Shown: positions 52,791 through 61,708 of the stretch, piece after piece
Layout: the number at the start of each line of letters is the position of its first letter
Numbering within the stretch: the stretch's first letter is position 1
DNA from: Streptomyces umbrinus
GTDB taxonomy: Bacteria > Actinomycetota > Actinomycetes > Streptomycetales > Streptomycetaceae
Assembly: GCF_030817415.1 (NCBI RefSeq)
Contig: NZ_JAUSZI010000002.1
Coordinates: 9,957,501-10,021,500 of the forward strand
DNA: 64,000 nt
Direction: 5' to 3'
Program-made: the position numbers and the translations under genes
Notes under the pieces: model-generated
What the model saw: the letters and a program-made list of their open reading frames with translations, nothing else
The model's database searches: none
What the model was told of the DNA's origin: nothing

Positions 52791-53212
52791 CGGCCGCTCC
52801 TCTGGACGACGCCACCCTCGCCCGGGCCACGATCACCGTGAGCCTGGACCGGCTGCGCGAACTCGCCCTCGGCGACACCGCCGACACCGAGGACACGGCC
52901 GGCGCCCTGCAGGCCCTGCACCACGACGGCGACTCCCGTGACGGCGCGCTGGACCCTCGCCGCCTAGACGCCGAAACGACCACAGCCCATGCCGAGATTC
53001 CATACGGACGGCAAGTCCGGCGTCCTGCTCACCTCGTTCAGCCTGCCGCTCGCGGTGCTGGTCACGGCCGTGCCCGGGCACACCCGGCCGCGCGCGTCCG
53101 CGTGCTGGTCGGCGCAATGCTCGTGGTGCTCCTGGTCGTCCGCCCCGCCTGGCCGGCGCGGCGCGCGGCAGCTTCCTCTACTGGGCCGAGTGCACCCCCG
53201 AGGTCCTGCTGA
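52787..53212 (+). CDS. unknown protein, true end uncertain
   Basis: GTG 52787. Residues 1-65 look genuine (TITVSLDRLRELALGDTADT). Beyond about 52985 the frame overlaps another gene and becomes Arg/Ala/Pro-rich, so a frameshift may hide the true stop. Confidence 0.4.
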   Translation: MTAAPLDDATLARATITVSLDRLRELALGDTADTEDTAGALQALHHDGDSRDGALDPRRLDAETTTAHAEIPYGRQVRRPAHLVQPAARGAGHGRARAHPAARVRVLVGAMLVVLLVVRPAWPARRAAASSTGPSAPPRSC

Positions 53213-53349
53213 AGGACCTGCAGAACCCCAGCGACCACACCGCCCGCGCCGCGTGCGTCATCCGCCTCTCGCAGTTGGCCCGCCGCAAATACCGGGGCCT
53301 GCGGCTCGCCGGGGACATCACCGCTGCCTCGCTCGTCGCTCTCATCTGA
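52989..53349 (+). pseudogene. membrane-type protein, frameshifted
   Basis: MPRFHTDGKSGVLLTSFSLP then LAVLVTAVPG at the start. From about 53157 another frame carries RGSFLYWAECTPEVLLKDLQ and ARRKYRGLRLAGDITAASLV up to TGA 53347. Confidence 0.45.
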
Positions 53350-53364
53350 CCGAAGGAGACCGCC

Positions 53365-54084
53365 ATGCTCGTCGGCGCACGCATCGAACTCACCGCCCGG
53401 ATCGACGCCCTGGGCTCCACCGCCCACCCGGGCGAGCAGGGCGTCATCCAGGAGATCCACGCCGGCGGCCACTACACCGTCCGCATGGACAACGGCCACA
53501 CTCAGTTCCCCCGCCGCAACGAGATGACCTCGCCCGGCAGCCGCGACGCCCAGCTCCTGGGCCGGGCCCGCGCTGCGCTCGCGCAGCTCGGCGAAGGCCC
53601 GACCGCCCCTGGCCGCCCCGACGGCAGCGACCTCAACGGCTGGTCCACCGGCACCCCCGAGATCGACCGCACCACCCTGGCGTGGGCCGCCGCCTTCACC
53701 CTGCTCACCGACCACCAGCCCGACGCCCGGCCGCTCGCCCACGTCGCCGGCGCCGACGCGGTGCTGCGCGAGGAGGGCGTGCGCGGCATCGCCACCCTGC
53801 AGAGCAACCTCGCGGGCGGCGCCCCGGTCGACCACCGGTTCACACGCTGCGCGTACTGCGGCGGCCACGGAGAAGACCCCACATTCCCGACCTGCGAAGA
53901 GCGCGGCTGCCTTCCCAAGTACGAGTTCGTCGGGCACGACCACGGCTGCCCGGTCTGCGGCGGCGAGATGTGGGAGCCCGACTGGTACGGCGAGCAGCAG
54001 ATCCGCTACTGCGACGGACTGCTCGCCGACGCACTGCCGCCCGCCCCACCCGGCCGCCTCGTCCGGCTCCTGCGCCGGGCCTGA
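53365..54084 (+). CDS. unknown protein with C-terminal zinc motifs (239 aa)
   Basis: GAAGGAGACCGCC precedes ATG. Residues 1-50 look like a small barrel (GEQGVIQEIHAGGHYTVRMD). The centre is helical. The C-terminus has CAYCGG, CEERGC and CPVCGGEMWEPDWYG. Confidence 0.6.
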   Translation: MLVGARIELTARIDALGSTAHPGEQGVIQEIHAGGHYTVRMDNGHTQFPRRNEMTSPGSRDAQLLGRARAALAQLGEGPTAPGRPDGSDLNGWSTGTPEIDRTTLAWAAAFTLLTDHQPDARPLAHVAGADAVLREEGVRGIATLQSNLAGGAPVDHRFTRCAYCGGHGEDPTFPTCEERGCLPKYEFVGHDHGCPVCGGEMWEPDWYGEQQIRYCDGLLADALPPAPPGRLVRLLRRA

Positions 54085-54124
54085 CCGCTACCGAATACAC
54101 CCTGACCAACACCTGTCAGGGCCG

Positions 54125-54610
54125 TTGGACCCAACAGGCTCAACCCGACCCGACGAGGAACAACACAGGACCGTCCACATCGTCTCCTTCGGCTACGGCT
54201 ACGGCCCCGCCCCCACGGCCGACATGGTCTTCGACCTGCGGGCCCTGCTCTTCCGCGACCCGGAACTGAAGCACCGCACCGGGCTGGACCAGGAGGTCTA
54301 CAACCACGTCCGGGACACCCCGGGTGTCGAGCGGCTCGCGTTCAACGCGGTCGTCATCGCCCGCAGCCTCGGCGAGGACACTGGCGCCGACGTCACGATC
54401 GCGTGGGGCTGCACCGGCGGTCGGCACCGCAGTGTTGGTCTGGCCCGCCTCTCGCACGAGCTGCTGCTCGCCGCCGGCGACGAGGTCACCGCCTCGACGC
54501 GCCCATGTCTGGCTAAGTCGTCTACCGCCCATCCACACCACACACGCTGGCCGCCCGTGCTGATGACACGGGCGGCTGCTCCGACCGGACTCGCCCGACC
54601 TGGAGATGAC
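54125..54610 (+). CDS. stand-alone RapZ C-terminal-like module
   Basis: From TTG 54125. VHIVSFGYGYGPAPTADMVF DLR (split for length), AFNAVVIARSLGEDTGADVT and WGCTGGRHRSVGLARLSHEL match the RNA-binding C-terminal domain of RapZ, without its P-loop half. The frame has no stop and runs into the next gene, but ATG 54611 has its own ribosome site (GGAGATGAC). A frameshift near 54495 may have removed the stop. Confidence 0.7.
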
Positions 54611-56176
54611 ATGACTCAGCCCGACCCGACCGACACCGCCCGCCATCTCCCCGCCGACTGGCCTCCGGCCGTGTGCGACGCGTTCTGGACCGCCGTGAAC
54701 GCGCCGACCTACGGCGAGTCAGCCGCCGCCACGCTGGCCTTCGCGCAGATGCTGGCCCCGCCGCCGGTCGTCTCGTCCGACCTCCGCGACCGCTTCGCCG
54801 AAGCCCTCTACACCACCCGCCGCACCGACTATGAGGGCGCCGCGAACCATCGCGAGCACCGGTACGACGCCCGCTGCGCCCTGTGCGCTGGCGACGTGGA
54901 CGCGCTCGCCGCCGCGCTGCTGGTCCTGTTGCCTGACCCGGCCGCCGACCTGCTGCAAGCGCAGGCCGAGGCGCACCAGTACCGGACCGCCTTGCAGGGG
55001 GCAGCGCGCCGGACCGCAGCGCAACCCGACCCGGCCGCCAACCGGGCCGCGATCCTCACCGAAGCCGCCGACGGCTTCGACCGGCACGCCGGGCAGATGC
55101 TGGACGGGGTCGGGAACAAAGCCGTCTTCGTGGCCAAGGCGCTCAGGGACCAGGCCGCGGTATGGCGGGAGGGAGCCGAGACGCTGCGTCGCATGGCCGC
55201 CGAGGCGCAGCCCACCACCAAGCCCGAGGCATCGACAGCCATCCGCAGGAAGCTCCGGCAGTGGGCCTACGCCGCAGGGCACATCGAGTCGGAGCTGGAC
55301 GGCGCCGTCGACCGGATGTACGCGCTGATCGCTCAGGAAATCCCCGCCTTGCGCCGGCCCGCGAAGTTCCTGCGCCGCACAGAACTGAACCTGCCGGACA
55401 CGGCCGACTCCAAGATCCACGACGCCATCCTCATCTCCGCTTCGCGGCTGGACGACCAGGCCGACGAGTTGGACGGGCCCATGTTCCACGAGGAGGCGAA
55501 GGCGCTCCTCGACGCCCACGAGGACGCGGTCCGGGCCGGCGCCGCGGTGGGCGCGCTCCGCCTCCAGGGCGCGATGCTCGCTCTGCACCCGAAGACGGCT
55601 AACCCCCGGCACGGGTGCTGCGCGACGCCGAAGGTCTGCAAGGGGACGCACCGGCCAGACTGCCGGAGCAGCGAGCACACGATCGGCGGTCAGGTGCCGT
55701 GGCCGTGCAAGTCGCTGCGCGCCGTCGGGATTCGCGCCGACGCCGATGCCGACGCCGTACGCCAGGCACTGGCCGCCCTTGAGCGCCAGACCGACCCCTA
55801 CGGCTATCCGAGCCGGAAGAAGACCAACCGCGGCCGCACCGTGCACGCCACCAGGCAGATGAACGCCGGCATCGGCGACACCGGCGCGTGCGGCATGTAC
55901 TTCCCGCGGGACACGGAGAGCAGCCTTGAGGACCCCGACACCGACGTGTCGTGCCAGGCCTGCGTGAAGGCACTCCTCAGCAAGCGCGAGGAGTGCGAGG
56001 AGGCCGAGGCCGCGGCCGCCGCAGAGGCCACACACCGCTGCACCCTGCCGCCGAACCGGTTCCTGCCCTGCGGTTGCTGCCCGCATCAGGTCTGCGAGGA
56101 CTGTGAGCGCTGCGCCCACACGTGCAAGTGCGGCACCGGCGGAACCCCCGCCCAGTCCGCCGGGGCCGCCGGGTGA
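54611..56176 (+). CDS. unknown protein with helical centre and Cys-rich tail (521 aa)
   Basis: Start at ATG 54611, though the frame is fused to the RapZ-like module. CALCAGD near residue 90; long helices (AEAHQYRTALQGAARRTA, WREGAETLRRMAAEA). The C-terminal 160 residues contain CCATPKVC, SCQAC and CGCCPHQVCEDCERCAHTCK clusters, probably several zinc sites. GTGA overlap with the next gene. Confidence 0.6.
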   Translation: MTQPDPTDTARHLPADWPPAVCDAFWTAVNAPTYGESAAATLAFAQMLAPPPVVSSDLRDRFAEALYTTRRTDYEGAANHREHRYDARCALCAGDVDALAAALLVLLPDPAADLLQAQAEAHQYRTALQGAARRTAAQPDPAANRAAILTEAADGFDRHAGQMLDGVGNKAVFVAKALRDQAAVWREGAETLRRMAAEAQPTTKPEASTAIRRKLRQWAYAAGHIESELDGAVDRMYALIAQEIPALRRPAKFLRRTELNLPDTADSKIHDAILISASRLDDQADELDGPMFHEEAKALLDAHEDAVRAGAAVGALRLQGAMLALHPKTANPRHGCCATPKVCKGTHRPDCRSSEHTIGGQVPWPCKSLRAVGIRADADADAVRQALAALERQTDPYGYPSRKKTNRGRTVHATRQMNAGIGDTGACGMYFPRDTESSLEDPDTDVSCQACVKALLSKREECEEAEAAAAAEATHRCTLPPNRFLPCGCCPHQVCEDCERCAHTCKCGTGGTPAQSAGAAG

Positions 56177-56418
56177 CGCTGCGCCCCGGCTGGAACACCG
56201 GAATGCGCGTCTGGGCCATGCAGCGTGTGCTCATGGCCAAGTTCGCCGTCCCCGGCCTGAGCCAGCGGCTCGTCGCCACCGGTGACCTGATGCTCGCCGA
56301 GACGAATCACTGGCATGACCAGTTCTGGGGCTCGTGCTTCTGTCCGAAGCACGAGCAGGTCCCAGGCACGAACATGCTCGGCGAGTTGCTGATGGCCATT
56401 CGCGCACACCACAGCTGA
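56173..56418 (+). CDS. NADAR domain, C-terminal half only (81 aa)
   Basis: MRVWAMQRVLMAKFAVPGLS then LVATGDLMLAETNHWHDQFW G and GTNMLGELLMAIRA match the second half of NADAR/YbiA domains (..T....L.E......D.FWG....G.N.LG..LM.IR). The first half, with the usual aromatic and Glu motifs, is absent. NADAR proteins hydrolyse ADP-ribose N-glycosidic bonds, some as antitoxins. Activity of this fragment is uncertain. Confidence 0.7.
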   Translation: MTLRPGWNTGMRVWAMQRVLMAKFAVPGLSQRLVATGDLMLAETNHWHDQFWGSCFCPKHEQVPGTNMLGELLMAIRAHHS

Positions 56419-56435
56419 TGGGCTGTGGTCACACC

Positions 56436-56486
56436 GGAAGCCCTCCCCGGCAGAGCGTCATGCTCCGCTGCGGGAGGGCTTCTTTT
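56436..56486 (+). terminator. intrinsic terminator
   Basis: AAGCCCTCCC (56436-56445) pairs with GGGAGGGCTT (56470-56479), then CTTTTT. Confidence 0.88.
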
Positions 56487-56518
56487 TCACTTCCCGCTCT
56501 GATGCTGCAGACCGTGCA

Positions 56519-56716
56519 GTGAAGACCCCACCGCCGCCGGTCATCACCCGCCGCCCCGAGCACCACGGGTACGGCACCCTCGGGGACGCCCACACCGTGG
56601 GCGAGGACTTCCACCTGCGGGGCTTGGTTGAAACCATGTACGAAAGTGATCGCCGCTGTGTGCCGGGCGACAATGGTGGTCGAACGCGCCTCGCTCGACT
56701 TAAGGATTCGGTGTGA
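56519..56716 (+). CDS. small unknown protein (65 aa)
   Basis: GTG 56519. Reads MKTPPPPVITRRPEHHGYGT, then YESDRRCVPGDNGG. Overlaps the next start by GTGA. Confidence 0.4.
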   Translation: MKTPPPPVITRRPEHHGYGTLGDAHTVGEDFHLRGLVETMYESDRRCVPGDNGGRTRLARLKDSV

Positions 56717-57194
56717 ACCAGCGACCCCATCCAGAGAGCCAGGGAGATCCCATTGCGGAGGTCGCCCGACTTCTCAAATCGGCCTCGGCCCCGCTGAATC
56801 CCATGGTGCTCCTGGACGGCCCGCCGCTGTCGGGTGTAACCCGCACGATGTACGAGGGGGTCCAGTACCTCCCAGAGCTCGGCTTGCTCCGTTCACTGCT
56901 CTCGATCTCGCCGAGTTGTGCGCACGACCCGATTTCGATACCCAGTTCAGCAGTGGCGACCGGTTCGTACTGTGGCTCGATGGCCTCTCCCCAGCAGACC
57001 TTGTGCTACTCGGCCGTGGAGTGCTGGACAAGGTCCTCCCGCATGCCCTGGTGCTGGCCAGCATGGACACGGCCTGGTGCAACCGCCTCCTGAAAGATGG
57101 TTCGGCCGTTACTGCCCCGGCGCCTTCCGGTGGCTTCGCCTTGGCGGCCGCCACCGCGCTCTCGGTGACTGCGAATCAGCCCGGAAGGTGTTGA
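56713..57194 (+). pseudogene. unknown gene with one frameshift
   Basis: GTG 56713 reads MNQRPHPESQGDPIAEVARL to about QYLPELGL; from about 56887 another frame continues with FTALDLAELCARPDFDTQFS, ALVLASMDTAWCNRLLKDGS and TGA at 57192. Confidence 0.5.
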
Positions 57195-57199
57195 TCAGG

Positions 57200-57331
57200 A
57201 TGTCCAAGGGACGGGGCACGGTCTTCACACCCCGCCCGCTTGCGCCCGGCGACCCCGTGCCCGGCCCGCCTGCCGCGACGGCCCTGGCCGCCGTCCCCGG
57301 CCAGCTGGCCAGCGAGGCAGCGCCCGCATAG
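57200..57331 (+). CDS. small proline-rich protein (43 aa)
   Basis: ATG 57200 after ATCAGG. MSKGRGTVFTPRPLAPGDPV, then an Ala/Pro-rich end. Weak support. Confidence 0.4.
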   Translation: MSKGRGTVFTPRPLAPGDPVPGPPAATALAAVPGQLASEAAPA

Positions 57332-57393
57332 CCGTTCCCGAACCGACACCACAACGCCGTTGCTCAGGCTGGGCCAGACACGGGAACCTGGTC

Positions 57394-57507
57394 GTGCGCG
57401 AGGCTCTGCGCACCACCGGACGCGAGGCCGGGCGGACCGCGGTCTGCCGTGTACACGGCTTCCGGTGCCACCGAGGGGTTCGAATCCCCTGCTGGAGCCT
57501 CGCGCAC
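57394..57507 (+). ncRNA. large stem-loop with tRNA T-arm-like hairpin
   Basis: A perfect 13-bp outer stem (57394-57406 with 57495-57507) encloses CACCGGA/TCCGGTG (57414-57420, 57461-57467), a GGCGGACC/GGTCTGCC hairpin, a GTGTACAC palindrome and AGGGG-TTCGAAT-CCCCT (57474-57490). It lies in a gap without a convincing gene. The T-arm unit looks like tRNA; the overall fold does not. Confidence 0.45.
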
Positions 57508-57560
57508 ACCGCTGCCCGGCCCACCCCCGCAAACCGCCCCCGAAGAACCGGGCCTGACGG

Positions 57561-57932
57561 TCACACAGCGCGCAGTCGAGGGGCGTCAGGCTGCTCCGGC
57601 TCGACCTCCGCAACGACCGTGAGGGGAACGGGGGTCTCGACGTCGGCGGTCTCTGCCACCCGGCGGCTCAGCCTCGACTTGAGGCTGAGCAGCCCGCTCT
57701 TGACGTGCGGCGCGGCCGTCACCACAAGGGCTCCCACTACGACGCCCGCGCCGAGGATACCCAGGACCGCCTTGTTCCCGGCGAACAGCACGGCGTGCGT
57801 GACGAGCGTGTTGTCGTCGCCCCGCGCCAGCGGGCTCTTTCCGCCCAGGGTGCTCGACTGCGAGAGGTGCGTGTTGGCGGGGCGCTGCACCAGCATCAGT
57901 TCCCAGACCGAGCCGCCCCAGTTGAAAATCAT
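57561..57932 (-). CDS. small membrane-anchored protein (123 aa)
   Basis: ATG 57932. One membrane segment (AVLGILGAGVVVGALVVTAA) near residue 60; basic helix, then acidic Pro-containing tail. Function unknown. Confidence 0.55.
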   Translation of the reverse strand: MIFNWGGSVWELMLVQRPANTHLSQSSTLGGKSPLARGDDNTLVTHAVLFAGNKAVLGILGAGVVVGALVVTAAPHVKSGLLSLKSRLSRRVAETADVETPVPLTVVAEVEPEQPDAPRLRAV

Positions 57933-58101
57933 GGCGCAACCGTAGCCAGCACCGACACTCGCCCAACGATCTTTCCGTGAACCCCAGCAAGCCCCCGGCG
58001 GGTGTGCTACCCGACCGCTCGTTCTCAGCGCCAACGGATGCACCAGTACCGGGGCCCGTAAACCGGCCTCTCCCGCGTCGCGTACGCTGGGTACACAACG
58101 A

Positions 58102-58178
58102 CGCGGGGTGGAGCAGTTCGGTAGCTCGCTGGGCTCATAATCCAGAGGTCGCAGGTTCAAATCCTGTCCCCGCTACCA
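58102..58178 (+). tRNA. initiator-type tRNA-Met (anticodon CAU)
   Basis: 77 nt with encoded CCA. Acceptor CGCGGGG/CCCCGCT leaves position 1-72 unpaired (C-U), an initiator hallmark. The anticodon arm is CTGGG-CTCATAA-TCCAG; T-arm GCAGG-TTCAAAT-CCTGT. Of the three consecutive G:C pairs usual in initiator anticodon stems, the innermost is G-U here. Confidence 0.93.
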
Positions 58179-58321
58179 ACTCCGGCCCCTCGACCTCGTG
58201 TCGAGGGGCCGGAAGCATGTCAAGCACCGGGCCACTCCCAGGTCACAGCCTGATCAACTCGCCTGCGCGCCACGACCGCGCACGGCACGCTGGGCACCAC
58301 ACACATCTGGGGGGATGCCTG

Positions 58322-58576
58322 ATGTCCAATTACCGTGACGTCCAAAGCGCTGTCAGAGTCGAGAAGTTCCGCATCTGGTTCGCCTGGTTCTCTGGCGGCT
58401 TCATCATGCTCGGCATCGCACTCGCCACCCAGGACATCGCCGTCGTCAGCGTCATCACCCAGATCCTCCTGGTCGCGCTCGGCATCCTCTCGACCATCGC
58501 CGCCGTGACGATGACGAACCGCCTCAACCGCCGAGCCGCCGCCGCCCGCCGCGAGGTCCTCGGCGACGACATGTAA
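58322..58576 (+). CDS. small membrane protein, two transmembrane segments (84 aa)
   Basis: Hydrophobic segments FAWFSGGFIMLGIALATQD and VSVITQILLVALGILSTIAA, then an Arg-rich helix. Sixteen nt before the next gene, so probably co-transcribed. Confidence 0.65.
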   Translation: MSNYRDVQSAVRVEKFRIWFAWFSGGFIMLGIALATQDIAVVSVITQILLVALGILSTIAAVTMTNRLNRRAAAARREVLGDDM

Positions 58577-58591
58577 GCCCCGGACACCGCC

Positions 58592-59158
58592 ATGGACCAA
58601 GGATGGGCGGCCGTCATCGCCGCCATAGCCGCCGGCGTCTTCGGAATCGCAGGCGCCCTGTGCGGCATCGTCGTCGGCCGCCGACAGGCCGCCGATCAAG
58701 CTACCGTCGAGCATGGCCACTGGCTCCGTGAACAACGTCTGAAGGCACACACCGATCTGCTCACCCACTGGGACGAAGCCATTCAGGAGATGGGCCGGTT
58801 CCAAGACGGATGGAACGAGCAGGTGGAGTCCCTCCAGGAGGGCGGTTTCGTCGTTCACCCGTCAGACGTGGCGGCGCGGAAGTGGGACGAAGTCTGGCCC
58901 GAGCTACGGCCGCGTCTCGAACAGGCAGAACTTCTCGGCCCCTCCGCCGTCACGGAGGCGGTACACGACCTCCGGGCTGTCTGGCGGGAGGTGAGCGACA
59001 TGCTTCACAAGCAGGGCTCGCAAGACCCATTCGAGAGGCCGCGGATCGAGTGGCTTCTTGTGATGGCGCGCGCGTCGGAGGAGCGGTCGAATTTTCACGT
59101 CGCGGTTTCGAACGTGATGCGCACGCCGCCAAATCCGCGAGGTGAGCCGCTGCCGTAA
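58592..59158 (+). CDS. membrane-anchored helical protein (188 aa)
   Basis: N-terminal segment AAVIAAIAAGVFGIAGALCG IVVG (split) anchors a long, charged helical domain (LREQRLKAHTDLLTHWDEAI, SAVTEAVHDLRAVWREVSDM). Not recognised. Confidence 0.6.
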   Translation: MDQGWAAVIAAIAAGVFGIAGALCGIVVGRRQAADQATVEHGHWLREQRLKAHTDLLTHWDEAIQEMGRFQDGWNEQVESLQEGGFVVHPSDVAARKWDEVWPELRPRLEQAELLGPSAVTEAVHDLRAVWREVSDMLHKQGSQDPFERPRIEWLLVMARASEERSNFHVAVSNVMRTPPNPRGEPLP

Positions 59159-59225
59159 CTCGGCGGGCCGTCGGTCGTGGGCGGGGGGATGTCGGCACAT
59201 GCCCAGCACCGCTCCGACACGGGGC

Positions 59226-59246
59226 CTGGGTCTGCCTGACCCAGGA
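59226..59246 (+). terminator. possible hairpin terminator
   Basis: CCTGGGT-CTGCCTG-ACCCAGG, 68 nt after the stop; no T-run. Confidence 0.45.
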
Positions 59247-59347
59247 GGGTAGGGCTGCCGCAGAGCGCACCGCCAACTGGTGGATCTCCGGCGCGTGGCC
59301 CGCGCGCCAGCCCCCGTCCGTGTCGCGCTTCCGCTGCGCTGGAGACC

Positions 59348-60265
59348 ATGACCAGCGAGGACGTCCCCGTACGCCCGCCCGTCGACGTCGTACGGCCCGT
59401 CATGGCTCGGGAACTCCCCGCCGAGAACCACTGGCCGAACGGGCCGACCAGATACGAAGTGAAGGCGGACGGGTGGCGGGCGATCGCCGGCGTCCTCGAG
59501 GAGCACCGTCCCGTCTTGTTCTCCCGGCAGGGAGGAAACCTCGGTCCCATGTTCCCGGAAGTCCTGGACGAGCTACGCAACTTGCCCATCGGCACGGTCC
59601 TGGACGGCGAACTGTGCGCCGTGGTCGGCGATCGGCTGGACTTCAGCGCACTGGCTCACCGCCGCGGACGCGACAGACGGCGGTGGCCGCCGGTCGTGTA
59701 CCTGGTCTTCGACCAGTTGGCCGCCACCGGCACGGACCTGCGTCTGCGCCCGCTGCAGGAGCGCCTCACCAGGCTCGGCGAGCTGCTGCGGCCACCGCCC
59801 AGTGTGATTCAGCCGGTGCCTGCCACCACGAGCCGCAGCGAGGCCCTGACCTGGTACGAAGAGCTAAGGCCTCACGGGCTGGAGGGCTTGGTGGCCAAAG
59901 GCCTGGGAACCTCTTTTGTGCCCGGCCGCACCCGATGGCTCAAGATCAAGCACGTCGACACCGTGGACACGGAGATCGTGGCGATCGCCGGTTCCCCGGC
60001 CCGTCCCGCCTACCTCGTCGTCCGGCTCCCGGATGGCTCCCTCGCCCAGACGGCGCAGCTGGACAGTGCGCAGCGCGCCGCCGCCGGTCGGGCGCTCGCC
60101 GACGGCATCCGAGAGGCGCTGCCCGGCGGAGGGCACCGGGTCACCACGCTGCTGCTTGCCGAAGTCGAGGTGGGCACCACCCGGCACCGCACCGTACGGT
60201 TCGTCCGCCTCCGCGAGGACCTGGAGCCACCCCCGGCAGAAGGTAGCGGCTCCCCGGGTGCCTAG
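59348..60265 (+). CDS. ATP-dependent DNA ligase, short form
   Basis: 305 aa. Nucleotidyltransferase motifs: YEVKADGWRAI (motif I, K39 adenylated), LDGELCAV, VYLVFDQLA, EGLVAKG (IV), RWLKIK (V). Followed by an OB-like C-terminal part. Resembles the small ligases of actinobacteria (LigC-like) used in end joining or repair. Its stop overlaps that of the convergent integrase gene by 4 bp. Confidence 0.85.
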   Translation: MTSEDVPVRPPVDVVRPVMARELPAENHWPNGPTRYEVKADGWRAIAGVLEEHRPVLFSRQGGNLGPMFPEVLDELRNLPIGTVLDGELCAVVGDRLDFSALAHRRGRDRRRWPPVVYLVFDQLAATGTDLRLRPLQERLTRLGELLRPPPSVIQPVPATTSRSEALTWYEELRPHGLEGLVAKGLGTSFVPGRTRWLKIKHVDTVDTEIVAIAGSPARPAYLVVRLPDGSLAQTAQLDSAQRAAAGRALADGIREALPGGGHRVTTLLLAEVEVGTTRHRTVRFVRLREDLEPPPAEGSGSPGA

Positions 60266-61241
60266 GCCACCGGCTGAACCTCGGTACGCAGCTCCCGCAG
60301 TTCGCTGATGACCTTGCTGCGTCGTTCGTCGGCTGGCTTGCCCGCTCGACGCCGACCCATCCGACGGTACTTCTCGACCTGCTCGGTACTGCTCCAGTCG
60401 CCGGTGATCTCCTTGATCTCCCCGGCGGAGTACCCGAGGCGGCCCAGGTCGGCAGGCACCCTACTGACCGGGTCGAGGTCTTCGCCCTTGTTGACGCGAC
60501 GCAGCAGCGGCATGCGCGGATCGCCCTGGCCGCGCTTGTTCAGCTCGCCGATCCATCGCTGGATGTCCGCAACCGCGTCAGGGTCGTCGATCTCGTACTC
60601 TCGGCCCTGGTCGTTCTTGTCGTTCTTGCTGGTCCACTTCCGTACGACCAGCAGGCCCGGCCCTACATCCTCGACGGAGGCGATCCGGAACCGCGCCAGC
60701 TCCGAGCGGCGGCCGCGGCAGTAGTAGCCGAGGTGGCCGAGCACCCGGTCACGCAGGCTGGCCAGGGTGTCCGGGCAGGCGGCGAGCATCTGTAGGCGGC
60801 GCTCCATGTCCAGCTGCGGTGCCTCCCGGGGGTGCGGCCGGCCTCCCGTTGCTCGTGCCGGGCGTCCGGGTAGATCTTCAGGGCCTTGGCGGTGGGCGGC
60901 CATTTCTCGTGCCCGGCCCGGGCGTTCATGTCGACGATCGCTGCGATCGACAGCCGGATCGTGTCGTGCCCGGTGCTTTGCCGCCGAAGGTGGGAGACGT
61001 AGGAGACGAGGTTCGCCTCCGTGGTGCGCGGACCCGGACGGCAGCCCCGCTGGGCACACCAGTTGGCGAAGGCCTTGAAGCGGGAGTCGTAGGTCTCCCG
61101 GGTGTTCTCCCGCCCGGAGTTGGCCAGGTCCTCCTCTGCCTCGTCGGTGAACAGGTCATTGATGTCGACCCCGTCGCCCACAGGGGACGGCAGGGCTTCG
61201 GCGTCGACGACTCCTTCGGGTACGCGATCGGTGCTGGGCAT
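60262..61241 (-). pseudogene. tyrosine recombinase/integrase, frameshifted
   Basis: The N-terminal core-binding part is in one frame (NTRETYDSRFKAFANWCAQR, TTEANLVSYVSHLRRQSTGH) from ATG 61241; the catalytic-like part is in another (LGYYCRGRRSELARFRIASV with box I Arg, then RKWTSKNDKND, EKYRRMGRRRAG) to TGA 60262. The shift lies by the G5 run at 60829-60833. Box II HxxR is not evident. Confidence 0.65.
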
Positions 61242-61399
61242 GTGGTGCGCTCCGGGCTGGACAGGGAACGCCAGACGCCCCCTACGGGCGGGGGCATTGG
61301 CGCTTGTGTATGGGTGAGGTACCGCATCGGCGTCCGTTGGACGCCGTGATCAGGCACACGGGTGAGAGGGCAGTCACCCGTCGTACCCTGCGGGCGAGG

Positions 61400-61708
61400 T
61401 CAGGTCTGGGTGCGTTCGGTGTGGTTGGTGAATTGGGCGTCGAGCCGGTCGGCGTCCGCGATGAGCCGGTCCGACATCACAAGCAGGGTCCGCGCGTCGA
61501 GGTCGCTCTTGCGGCGCGCCTCCTTCTGCCACTGCTCGGCCATGGCCCGCATCATCGCCGTCACACCGTCCCCGGCCACGTACAGGCGGCCCGAGTCGTC
61601 GGAGCCGGCGTCGAGCAGCGCGAAGTAGTCCGCGGCTTCTTCGCCGGGGGGCGCCTCGTGCGGCGGTCCGGTGTGCGGGCGACGTGCGTGATTCCAGCGC
61701 GCAGTCAC
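61400..61708 (-). CDS. unknown helical protein (102 aa)
   Basis: GTG 61708 in a GTGA overlap. GVTAMMRAMAEQWQKEARRK, LDARTLLVMSDRLIADADRL. Last gene of the zinc-ribbon/HEPN-like operon. Confidence 0.6.
   Translation of the reverse strand: MTARWNHARRPHTGPPHEAPPGEEAADYFALLDAGSDDSGRLYVAGDGVTAMMRAMAEQWQKEARRKSDLDARTLLVMSDRLIADADRLDAQFTNHTERTQT

Noticed and set aside
57960..58100. Linear-plasmid telomere or replication origin
   Set aside because: No closely spaced palindrome series or iteron cluster was found here or elsewhere in the window.
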